Below are positions 43,501 through 55,500 of a stretch of DNA of 64,000 nucleotides, one piece after another. The stretch covers positions 186,001 through 250,000 of the forward strand of contig VIIQ02000039.1 in NCBI GenBank assembly GCA_007449985.2, read 5' to 3'. The notes beneath the pieces were generated by a model. It was not told the origin of the DNA and searched no databases. It saw nothing but the letters and a program-made list of their open reading frames with translations. A program made the translations under genes and the position numbers. Position 1 is the stretch's first letter. The number at the start of each line of letters is the position of its first letter. The DNA is from Desmodesmus armatus (lineage: Eukaryota > Chlorophyta > Chlorophyceae > Sphaeropleales > Scenedesmaceae).

Positions 43501-46500
43501 TGCACTTGAGACAACAGTCACATCCACCAGCGGAGCACCTGAGGTGCATGTGGAATTAGCAGCCAATGCTACGGCAACACAAGCAAACACACTGCTGACA
43601 CAGACGGCGTCTGCTGTGATCCCGGTGACTCAGACAGCCAGCATGTCGGTGACCATCGTGACCGAAGAGTGCCAGGTGCCTCAAGAGCCAGGTGAGCTGG
43701 GTGTCTGTGCAGGGGACATTGCAGTGGACACAACGGAGTCAGCTGCAAGTGCACCATTGAGTCTTGCCATGAGGCAATATCTGCAGTGGTGAAGCTCAAT
43801 CTGCACAGGGATGGTTGAACAGCCTGGCTTTCTCCAAGGATATGGGCATACTTTTTCACTATAAGCAACAAATCGCTGTACAGACGCCTGTCTGGTGGCA
43901 TATTTCTATCAACCACTTCCCTGCATCCTGTGAAATGTGCCTTCAAACTTACTACAAGCGTGCCACACCCTTGCTGCCCTTGAACCTGCAGGAGTCCTCA
44001 CCTGTCCAGCTGTGGTGCACAACAATGGCAACATGCGTGTGGCAGAGGTGTTAGTCCAAGGCGACACCAACGACTGCAGTCCATCTGTCTTACTGCCAGA
44101 TGAGAGGGTGTACTGCACTCTGCAGCGTACACTCGCAGAAATGGACTTCGTCTCCACCACCTTCACAATCGGTGTTACCGGGGTGTCTGGTACACCTCGT
44201 GGGCTGAAGCCTCTGCAGGCCCTGTCACCAGTCATCGCGCAGCTCAGCAACCCTAATGTGTCCACCGCTCTGCTGACAGTGTCAGTAGCTGCCAACACCA
44301 CGGGGCTTGACCGCGCTGGCGACACCGTCATGTACACCATCACTCTGGTAGGTGTAACAGATCAAACAAAATGCAGCCACTGACGTGCACCCACGAGAGA
44401 TTTCCATACGTATTTACAGTCCTGTCCGCTACAGTAGGTGCAGGTTGTTGCGTGCAGATGATTGCCAACTAGTCAGCCTCGGCCACACAGCATGCACAGC
44501 TCCCTGCAGGGCTGATTGCACCATCTCACCATCTCACCATTGGTAGCTTGGTCAGCGTGTTGTGCATGAGTGTAGTGGTTTGTGATCCACAATGCCATGT
44601 TGTTGGCACAGAATGCTCCTTTGTGGGCATGGGATGCACTGCTTGCTTACACTGCACTGGTGTTTGCAGGCAAGCACCGGCAAGCTGAACGTCACGCACA
44701 TCAAGCCCACAACTGCCACCCTGGAACAACTCAGCAGCCCTATCACATGTGCTGGTTTCGATACCAATAACCTCCCAGTGCTGGTCCCAGGCCAGTCTGT
44801 TGTGTGCACAGCGACATACAAGTTCGATCAGGACAGTCTTGAGGCTGGACCCAGAGTGTTCACCGCAAACTTCAGCACAGGGTCTGAGCTTGGAGCTCCC
44901 TTGGTACCTGCTGCTGTGACAGTTACCCCACAGCTGGCGCCAGCATTGACAGCAACCATTGCTGAGGCAACATGCGTCAAGCCTACAAAAGCAGGTGCGT
45001 CTAAGGCTGTTGTTGAATGGTTGTGTAAGCGACAGTAACCTCTTGTTTTGTTCACGCGCCTTGGGCGTTGCAACACACTCCACAACACTGGCATGTGTGT
45101 GTTGACATTTTGTGCTGCAGATGAGACTCTTGCGTGCATCTTGGTGCTCACCAACCCCAGCAATGTCAGGCTCCATGCACCGACAGTGGAAGGCCAGCCC
45201 AACTGCACTGCGCTGCCAGCCACGCTCATGCCTGGCGCCTCTGCCAGCTGCAGAGTCAGCAAGGTCGCCACACAGGCAGACTTTGACACCTGGGACCTTG
45301 CAGTGGGTGGCAGCGACATAACAAGTGGCAGGCTGCAGCTGTCTGTTCAGGCCACTGCCCAGCCAGCTGCCCAGCTTGCTGAAGTGCAAGCCACAGGGAC
45401 AGTAGCTGTGCCCCTGGTGTCAAGGCCTAGCTTCAAGCTGCCAACTGCCGCACTGCTTGGAGGCAATGCCAGCCAGACGGTCAAGGCAGGTGAGACATGC
45501 GGGTTTTGTAGGTTTGGGGTACCGACCACAGTTGTTCCATCACAGGACTTGATGCGGACAGTGCAACCTGGCATGTGCTGATCAAACTCGACGCAGGCCC
45601 TACAGAAGAGCTTCAAATGCGGAGGCATTGCATGCAACCTGTACACCAGCGTGCTCATCCTGTGTGTGTCTCGTGATTGCAGGTGCCCCAGTCCTGCTGT
45701 CTTTCAGCATCCAGAATGACGGCAACGTGGCTCTTCGGGGTCTGCAAGTCGTTGCATCATCATCACAGCTCACAGACGTCACATGCACACCATCAATCAC
45801 CAACCAGCTTGACGTGGGCAGCAGTATTGCATGCCAAGGCAGCCACTGGGTTCTGCAAGATGAGCTTGAGCAAATCGCCAACAGCTACAGCTTTGCCCTG
45901 CAAGCCGCCAACTTGGTTCCGTCTATTGATGGCACCAGTACCAGTCCTTTTGTCAGGACGGCTGCACTCCCGGCAGTACAGCTGCCTGGATTTGCAGCAG
46001 TGGAGGTGCAGCTCAACCTTAACAACTGCTCAAAGCCATTCAAAGCACGTGAGTGTGTACTTTGGTGGTGTTCTTATGCTCCTTGGTAACTGCAGCCTTC
46101 GTATCCATCAACCATCAACCAGGATGCAGCTGCCTTGCATGACATTGCACAAGCTGCCACCGGTGCCGTTAGGCAGGTTGTCCTGCAAGGTGTATGTACA
46201 CAACACACCAACTACCTGCTGCTGATGTGTCTGCTGCAGCTGGTGATGTTGCCTGCGAGCAAGCGTTGTGGATCACAAACACCGGCACACTGCGGCTTTT
46301 CAACGTCACTGCCACTGGTGACGCAAGCTGCATCCGGGCAGTTCTTGACCCAGCTGACACAGGCATCTGCAAGGTGAGGGTCTTTAGGCCTCTTAGCTAG
46401 CTAGCCAGCTAGCTAGCCAACTGAGGGACGGCAGACCTCTATGAAAAGTTAGTCATGTTGATCATCTTGGCAAACAGCAGTCAACATGCACTCCCTAGAT

Positions 46501-49500
46501 CTGACCGCCAACAGAACCAGGCACAAGTCAGTGCAAGAACACTTTGCAGTCCAGGTTTGTCAAGCTTGACAGTTGACAATCTGTGCAGGCATCGCTAACT
46601 GCAGGCTCGGTTTTGTTGTGCATGACTGCATTGCTTTCTGCAGGTCACAAAGGCCGTGGTGCAAGATCACTATGAGGCCGGTCAGGTGTCTCTTGCTGCT
46701 GCAGTCACAGCAGTGTCTGGCGCTAGTACAGGCTCTGTGGCTGTTAGCAGCAATGCAAGCACAACCACACTTCTGGACAAGCAGCCTGGCATGGTTGTCA
46801 CCATTGCTGTGGATGCAGGACAACCCACCTCAGTGTCAGTCGCAGGTGAGGGCCTAGCCTGGTGGAAGCAGTGAACCGGAAACGTGTCTGTGCGCATATA
46901 TCTTTGCTGTCCTGATGTTGACCTGCAACACAAAGTATTCTGTCCTACTTTGTGCAAAGCATGCTCACACTGTGACTTTGTTTGCTGCCCTTGCAGGGAC
47001 AACCGTGCAGTTCACCGTGTCAGCTGCCAACAGGTAACGAATGCTGACAAACCAGCACGCCGAGTGAGGGAGACTGTTACAGTGCATGAGCTGTTGACAG
47101 GTTGACAACTGCATGGCAGGTGGATGTTTGTTGAACATATTTGAACAAATGTTCATCTGCCACTCCTTTGTCAACCTTATCACAGCTAATTGCACTGTAA
47201 GTTATCTCTGTGCATGTGGGCATTGGCTCAAACCTGACCTTCCCCCAAGTTGAATGACATTGGAACTGTGAATGACCTGTCACTGGTGTCTCTAATGTGT
47301 TTCGTTTCTTCAACACAGCGGCAACGTGATCTTGAAGGATATCGTGCTGACCAGCGCACAGTTGGGCCCACTCACGTGCCCAAGCACCAACCAGGCGGAC
47401 CCCAGCACAACCTACAGCTGTACTGGGAACTACACAGTACAATCCACAGATTTTGAGCAGTTCTACAACCTGACATTCCGTGCCAATGGAACATCTCCAA
47501 CTGTGCTCAGCACATCCTCAGCCCTCCCTGCTGTGGTTGCTGCTCAGTCACCAGCAGTTCTTTACATGGTGGGCATCCACCAATTGGATCTGGATCTGCA
47601 AGCAACTACCTGCAACCAGACTGCTGGCTTAGGTGAGTTTCTGATGCTTCACAACTTTGTCTCAAGGGGTGGAAGGGAATTGTGATGTTCCTGCTGCAAT
47701 TCGCTGTCTTTGTGCTTGAGAGTCTGTAAGTAGGTTGCTGTGGGGGGTTGCTGCACTGTTCTGGCAGCCGGGCTGCACAGTGGCATGTGCTGACATTGTT
47801 ACTGCAAGTGCATGTGGGGTCATCATACAGGTACATGTTCTGTTGTTGTTCGGAACCACTGACGTGAAGTAATGCACCGTGTTGTGTTACGGCGATGTGC
47901 TGCCCTGCAGATGGCAAAACAAGGGAGATGCAGTGCATTGTGAGAGTGACCAACACTGGCAACGTCCGTAAAGAGATCAAGCGCCTCGATACAATACCAG
48001 GTTGTCTGCCGTCTGTTATGGCCCCGTCACAGTCGGTGGACTGCTTGCTGAAAAGGTATGTTTTTCAGCTCCAGTTTGGGCCTCCATCTGCATCATACTG
48101 TGTCCAAAAACGTTTGCGGCAGCACCTCACACAATGAACTATAGAATGCATGCCTTACATCTGCACGGTGACTAGGGGTGCTTGTTTTCAAGATTGATAC
48201 TCACATCAACTTATGTACTGCCTGCTGCAGAGCCCTCACCACAGACGACTTTGAAGCTGGCAATGTGACCCTTGTGGCTGGGCCTGCGGTATCCATGCCC
48301 TACCAGCCACCCAGGGTGATAAAAATGACTGTCTCCAGCCCTGTGGACAGCGCGGTAGTGCCATTGAATGACAGGACAGCTGTGTTGGACCTGGCTTTCA
48401 GCGCTTCACCCCTCACACTCACCACTGCTGGAGAAACGGTTGCCTTTACCCTGACAGCTGTCAACACCGGCACACTCAGGTTGAGGAACGTGCTGCTCTT
48501 AATCCCATCAGACATCAATGACACCCTGGCCTGCTCCACATCAAACACCAACACCACTGGGCCAGCTGCAGCAGTGCTTGAGCCAGGCGCCGCCATCACG
48601 TGCAATGCCTCTCTGACAGTTACAACTGCGCACATTGAGGCTGGTCCCAAGGGGCTGAGTGTGTCTGCGGCCGCGCAATCTGTCTTGGGCGACTTAGTGC
48701 CAGTCACAAAGTCAGTGGATTTGCAGCCTTTGGTCAGACCCGCTCTCATGGTGACCATCGATGCTGCCGCTTGCGTGAAGCCGACAAAAGCAGGCGAGTG
48801 ATGCCGTATCCTTGTCAGGACAACATACCCCGCATTTAAGAGGCAGAACCAGACTTCCTTGCTCTGCTGTAAATGCATCTTCTAACATCTGCTCCCCAGC
48901 AGTTTCGCAGTACAGTACGGGCAAAGCAAAGGTGCCTCCCGTGTGATGCTTTGATGCTGCTGCAGGCACTTCTACAGGTTCATTGAGCTGCCCGATCCAG
49001 TTGCGCAACACTGGCAATGTGGGACTTACCAGCGTCAATCTGCAGAGTCCCAGGACAGCTTGCACTGCTCCTGTTTTGGAGCCAAACAGCGCCCCACACA
49101 ACTGCACCGTGACCCTCGCATCCACTCTGGACAACTTTGAGCAAGGCTCAATGGCGCTGTCAGTTGATGCATCAGCAACTCCACGTGGGGTAGGGGCCTC
49201 TGGCCCTATCACTGGCCAGGCTAAGAGTGACTTTGCACTGCAGAAGGTGTACGAGGTGTCTGTGTCGTCTGCCGGGGCAGTGCCGGCAAGTGTCAGCCAA
49301 GCAGGTAGGGGTGCTGCAAGCTGTGTCATTCACCAACCTGCAACAACACAGTCGATCTCAGTCAACCCATGCTTGCTGAGCAAAGACCATCTGCAGGATG
49401 CAAGTGCTGGGGACACAGCGACTGCTTTTGTGTCCACTCAAATTTTGAACACCATATGGTGTGTCACTGTCCATGTGCAGGTGCCAACAGCAGCTTCACT

Positions 49501-52500
49501 TGGGTGTTGCAAAACTCAGGTACGCTGAAGGAGCTCCTGCCTAGCAAAGAGTGGGGTTCAGGCATACGTATGAAACACAAGTGGTCTTTTGGGTGCTTGA
49601 TGGGCATCATCCCTCAGCTGTGTGGTGCCTAAACGTCAGTTTGTTGCATCAAGTATACTTGAATATGTATTGTGCTTGCCAACCTTGCCTGCTGTCTGTG
49701 CTTGCAGGAAATGTGAGGATCAACAATGCCGCCTTCAGTGCCCCAGGCATTCAGGGTGTCTCTTGCAGCAGCAGCACGGTCCCACCAACAACAGTGTTCA
49801 GCCTGGCTGTGGATGAGCTCATCACATGCAGGTGTGGACGCTGGGAAGGCAGTTGTCACCTGTGGGGTTGGGGTTAGGGTGCCGTGTAGGCATAACTGGA
49901 CACCCCCTGAAAAGTACATATGTGTCACGTTCATGGCAGCTAGTGCATGCAGGCTCTCTTGTCACGCCCTGACTGGAGAGCAGATGGACTTGCAGCCCTC
50001 ATGCATGCTGATGTTTGACCAGTGCTGGTGTACCCTTCATTGAAACATGTGCAGGGGAACATACAGCTTCAACCAGGACTCCTTTGAGGCTGGCAACAAG
50101 GTGGTGGAAGCATCCATTACAGCAGCCAACCTTACGGCTGAGAGGTCCATTGTGCCAAAGCTGACAGTGGCTGTGGTACACACGCCTGCACTGACACTCA
50201 CCACGAGCGAGAGCAACTGCACCTTGCACTTCAAGGGTAAGCACCCCACCAGATGTGCCACGCACCGGGCATTGAGCCTCTTGTACCGCTGCTGACATGC
50301 TGCTGGGCTGCTTGTGTCGCTCCACAGTGCACTTTTGCCTTCGATGCTTCCAACGCAACATGCATAGTCAGCCTGCAAGCAGTGTGCATCCTGCTAAAAC
50401 CCCTGGGTCATCCGTTGATAGAAGTATGTATCTGTTGCTTGTGCAGCTCGACTCCTCGAGTGCATGCTGGTGGCAGCCAACACCGGCAACGTGCGCCTCC
50501 AAAACCTCAGCCTGTCTGGCGACGCAGTCAACTGCGGTCCTGACATTGCACGCACTACCCCACCTGGGGGATCCTTTGAGTGCCTCCTCCGTAAGAATGT
50601 TACCGCAGAGCAGCTTGCCGCTGCAGGGCCCCTACAATTGTTCTTCCCGTTCACTGTTGCTCCTGCTGGGCTGGTGCAAAGCCTCCCATCCCCACCAAGT
50701 GGCACGTGGAATGCAAACTTGGCCAACCTGATCCAGGCTTCGCCGGGATGCAGTGCCTGTAGGAGCTGTATGCAGGCCACCCGCCTGTTTGTGCAGAACC
50801 AACCTGCTGACGCCACCCCAGCTGCAATGGCAGCGGCTTTTGGAGCCTACTGTGCTGAAAATGAGGCCCTGAAGGAGTCTGGCTTGTGCAGTAAGGTTCA
50901 GGGAGCCATCACCGCAAGCACCTTTGGCAACCTTGGACGCCGCGCAGCGGGGCTGTGCATGGAACTGGAGATGTGTGACAGGGCAATGGGCGCTCACTGC
51001 ACCGTGCAAGTGCCGATTGGCAACAACAGCCAAGTGGTTTCAACGGCCGGGCTGGATGCTTGCTCAGGTACGTGCTTGTTCACCAGTGACTGTTTGGGTG
51101 ATAAGCTGAGCCGTAATGTTGCTTGAGCCGCATCACAGACCTTTTTCACAGTATGGTGAACTCGAGATCAAGGAATAGTTTCCCCTGCAGACATACTGAA
51201 CATACCCTCCACCCTCCATTGCTGCGTGTGCGACTTCGTCTGCAGTTGAGGGTGCTCCCACAGGACGCCTGGTGCCCTTTGGTTTCACACCTGCCAACCT
51301 ACCCCTGGAAGCTTGTACTGATGGCAGCACCAACACCACCTGCCGAGCCCCATACCTGCAGTGCAGTACCACACGCAAAGCCTGCACATGTGCCAACGGC
51401 ATCGACACCTGCTTCGGTTACTGCATTGATACACCATGTGGCGCCTGCAACAAATGTGTTGCAAGTGTGCGCACCTTCACAGAGTCTGTCAAGGCAAACA
51501 CTAGCGGGACAGCAGTGGCTGAAGCTTGGACACCATTCTGCCTCGGCACTCTCGAGCGATCCTCAACAAGCTGTGCGTTTGTGAGGGCGCAGATCCTCGG
51601 CAGCCCCAACGGGAATATCGGCAAGCGCCCTGGCATGGTCTGTCAGCTCTTACAGGACTGTGCATCAGTACCATCTGACTGCAGGCTGGTACCCGCTCAG
51701 ACTGGTGCTGCAACAGCCGCACTCGACTTGTGTACTGTTGGTGGCACAACTGCTGGTGAACAAGTGCCAGGGGTGCAGTCCACGGCCACGTTCTCTCCAA
51801 ACGCCGGCAACTGCTTGGATGGTAGCCACTGCAACAGCAAGCCTGGCCAGGTGTGCAACAAGCAGATCACCACAGACATCCCAACGTGCAACGGAGGTGT
51901 CGATGGCTTCGTCACTGTGGGACGCTGTGAGCGGACTGCCTGCCAGACCTGTAAGGTGAGCCGGTCAAGGGCAACAAGAGTGACCTGGTGTGCCTCACAC
52001 ATTTTGGGTTGTAGCCCACTCCCATCAGCTGATGTGGTCACCTGTGGCAATGCAGCCCAAGTTCAATTCAGCAGGGGCTACCGCAGCTGCTGGGTATACT
52101 GATTGAGCTTCACAGCTGTGGCAGGCTTCCCTTGGTGCAAGGTCCTGCAAGCATGCATGAGTGTGACATGTGTCAGTCTTGCATGCCCCCTGCCAAAAGA
52201 GGGGCCTGTCTCTAGTAGGCGCACAGCAGAACACAGTGTGACAGATGCAGTTGGGCCCATGCAAGTCAGTTGCTGAACCACTGTGGATATTGGTTTGCCT
52301 CACTGCAGGAATGTATGGAGGCCACAAGTCCGTTCGCTGCCGGCAACAGAAACCAAACCAACGCCACGACCATTGCAGCTGCCTTTGCACAGCTGTGCAC
52401 CCCACACCCTGTGCTGAACAGCACATCCATGTGCACCCAAGTATATGATGTCATTGCAAGGTCATTCCAAGGCAATGCCGGCAAGAGGGCTGCTGGTCTG

Positions 52501-55500
52501 TGCTCATCCCTCCAACTGTGCAGCAGCAGCCTCAGCAGCAGCTGCTTGGTGGATTTTGCAACCGCACCTGGCGCGGTTGCGGTTGCTGCTCCTTCCTTGG
52601 ACAACTGCACAATCACGGGACTGCCGGGTGGTCCTCTGGTGCCTGGTGTTGTGCCAACCCTGACACCTCTCCCTGCTGGCAAATGCACCAGTGCAAGTCA
52701 GTGTGGTGACACCGCACACTTCTCATGCAGCGCCAACAAGGGCACTGCATGCGCATGTTCCCCAGAAGGTCGGGAGACATGTGTTGATCTGGCGGAGTGC
52801 TCTCAGACACCTGAGGGTACCTGTAATGCATGTGTTGCTGGCATGCTTGCGTTCACTCGGCAATTCGCTACTGGCCGCGCTACGGCAACAACCAACAGCA
52901 CGGCTGTGGCGGAGCGGTGGAGCGTGTTCTGTACTGACAAGTATGCGCCAAGCTTGTGCGACGGCATCCAGGCGCAAATTCAAGCCAGCTTTGCAGGCAC
53001 ACTCGGCAAGCAAGCGGGACGGCTCTGCCAGGTGCTGGGCTCCTGTGCAGCCAACATGTGTTCCAGCTGCCCTATCATCACTCAACTGCTGAGTGGGCAA
53101 CAAGTGCGCCAGACTTTGGACCTCTGCACAATGGAGGGTGTCTCTGGTGGCTCTCGTGCCCCCGGCGTGTCATCAAGTGCTGCGCTCGCCCCTGGCCGGT
53201 GCTTCAATTCAACAGACTGCAGGTCAAGCAGCCTGGAGTGCAGTATGGCCGACTCTGTCACCATCCACACATGCAGTCAGGGCGTCATCAGTAACACTAC
53301 ACAAGGCACATGTGTGAGGACGGCTTGCCAAGTGTGTAGAGACTGCATGGCTGCTACACAACCCTTCGCCATCACGCAGACAAAGGCCAATAATGCCAGC
53401 AGGATTGCGGAGGAGTGGACTTCCTACTGCCTGAACAATGGCCTTGGCACTTCCACCAAGTGTGCTGAGGTAGCTGCAAGCATCGCCACTGGAGGCGCCA
53501 TGCCAGGCAACTTGGGCAAACGGGCTGCTGGGTTGTGTTCCGCACTGGGCGCATGCAGCAGCAACATCTGTGGTGCTAATCTCCAACTCGACCTCTGCAC
53601 GGTGCAAGGGCGCAATGCTACAGACGGCGGGATGTTGGTTCCTGGTGTTGCACCATCTATGAGGATTCCATTTGGCCGCTGCTTTGGAGCATCCAACTGT
53701 TCTGCACCTGCTGACACCTGCCAGCCAGGGACAGAGAAGCTGTGCACGTGCAGCAACGGCGTGGACACCTGCAGTACAGAGCCCCTTGGCACATGCGCTG
53801 TCGCTGGTGGCGGTTGCGAAGACTGCAAGCTGTGCCTGCAAGCGGTCCAGCCGTTTGTGAAAACTGTGCTGGCAGATGCAGGCAGCATCAACACATGGGC
53901 CGACTTCTGCAAGGAAAACAATGCCAGCACGCCTGCTGGGTGTGACCAAGTTGCAGCAGAGCTAGGTACCACTGGTGCCAGCTTGAACAAGTACCGCCGT
54001 GCGGCAACCCTGTGCACTGCTCTCCAGAGATGCAGCCAAGCCCTCGTGACCACTTGCACAACAGAAGACTTCCCACTCATTTCTGGCGGGAAAACAACGA
54101 CATCAGCACGCCTGGATCTCTGCAGTGCTGAGGGAGTCACCGGTGGAAGTGTGCTGCCTGGTATCAGCGCGAGCAAGGCACTGCCAGCAAGAGCCTGCCA
54201 GAACGACATGCAGTGTGGCAGCCATGACTTGCAGTGCGACACAACCAACACCACCAAGTTCTGCTACTGTGAGGGCGGCTCTGACATCTGCCTGAGCGTA
54301 GGCACTTGCAAGCCAACACCATGTGCTGTGTGCAATGGCTGCTTGGATGCAGCCAACAAGCTCACAGAGACGACACGCTTCATGCAAGACAGCGCTGCTG
54401 TGGCTGCAGCAGTTGAGAGGTGGTGCAACCTTCCATCGACTCCGCTGGCATCCCCCACAAAGTGTGCTGAGATAAGGTCCAGCATTGGCACCACCACCAT
54501 CAACACCGGCAAGCGCGCTGGCCTTCTGTGCAGCCAGGAACTGGGCGCATGCAACCCTGCAACACTGCCTGCCACCTGCAAGTTGGCATCTCGTGCATCT
54601 GTTCCTACTGGTTCAACCATGGTTATCAAGAGCGGCCAGTTGGTAAGTGGACACGCGCCCTGGCACACACATGGCTCTTGCTTTGTAGGGCTCACCTCAG
54701 CGCAGTGTCGCTATGCCTTCGAACCGGGTGCATGACCAGGTCTGCATGGCAATCACACTGATTGAAGCCTGACGAGACAACATGTGTATTTGCTCTGCAG
54801 GACAAGTGCACACTTGAGGGTGTGAGCGATGGAGAGCTGCCCCCTGGCGTCCGGCCAGCTGGCTTCAGGCCCTTGGGCACTTGCTTCAGCGATACGGACT
54901 GCTGCACAGGCTTTGACTGTGTCAAGACTGACAACAAGACAACCTGCAGCTGCGACCCTGCTACCGGCGCGGACACCTGCCGCACCATCGGCAGCTGTGT
55001 GATGCAGAAATGCAAGGCATGTGAGGTGTGTGTGCAGGCGATGCAGCTCTTCCCCGCCATCGTTGAGACGGAGACGAGGGCAGATATCGTCGCGGACAAG
55101 TTCAGGAGCTTCTGTGCTGGCACTGGGCGCAGCCCTGTTGTTTGCGAGGCGACTGCCGCAGCAGTGGCAGGAAGCGTTGCTGGGAACCTGGGCCGCCGCG
55201 TTGCTGCACTCTGCGCATCACTCAAGGTGAGGGCTGAAGAAGGGATGAAGAGGGTTTCCTGTTTGACAGTCGAAAAAAATGACAAATTTGAGACAGCCCT
55301 TGCTCAGGGGCGTACCACGGGGGTACTTCCGCGAGGCTTTTAGAATAGCTGCATCATCCAAGCACGTTAGCTGTCTCTGATTTGTGCAACGTTTTTGCTG
55401 TGTGCTGCTGTTGACTACTGCAGGAGTGCCCATCTCAGGCATCTGAATGTGGATCTTTGCAGCTTGATTACTGCACCATCAAGGGCGGTGTTAGTGACAA

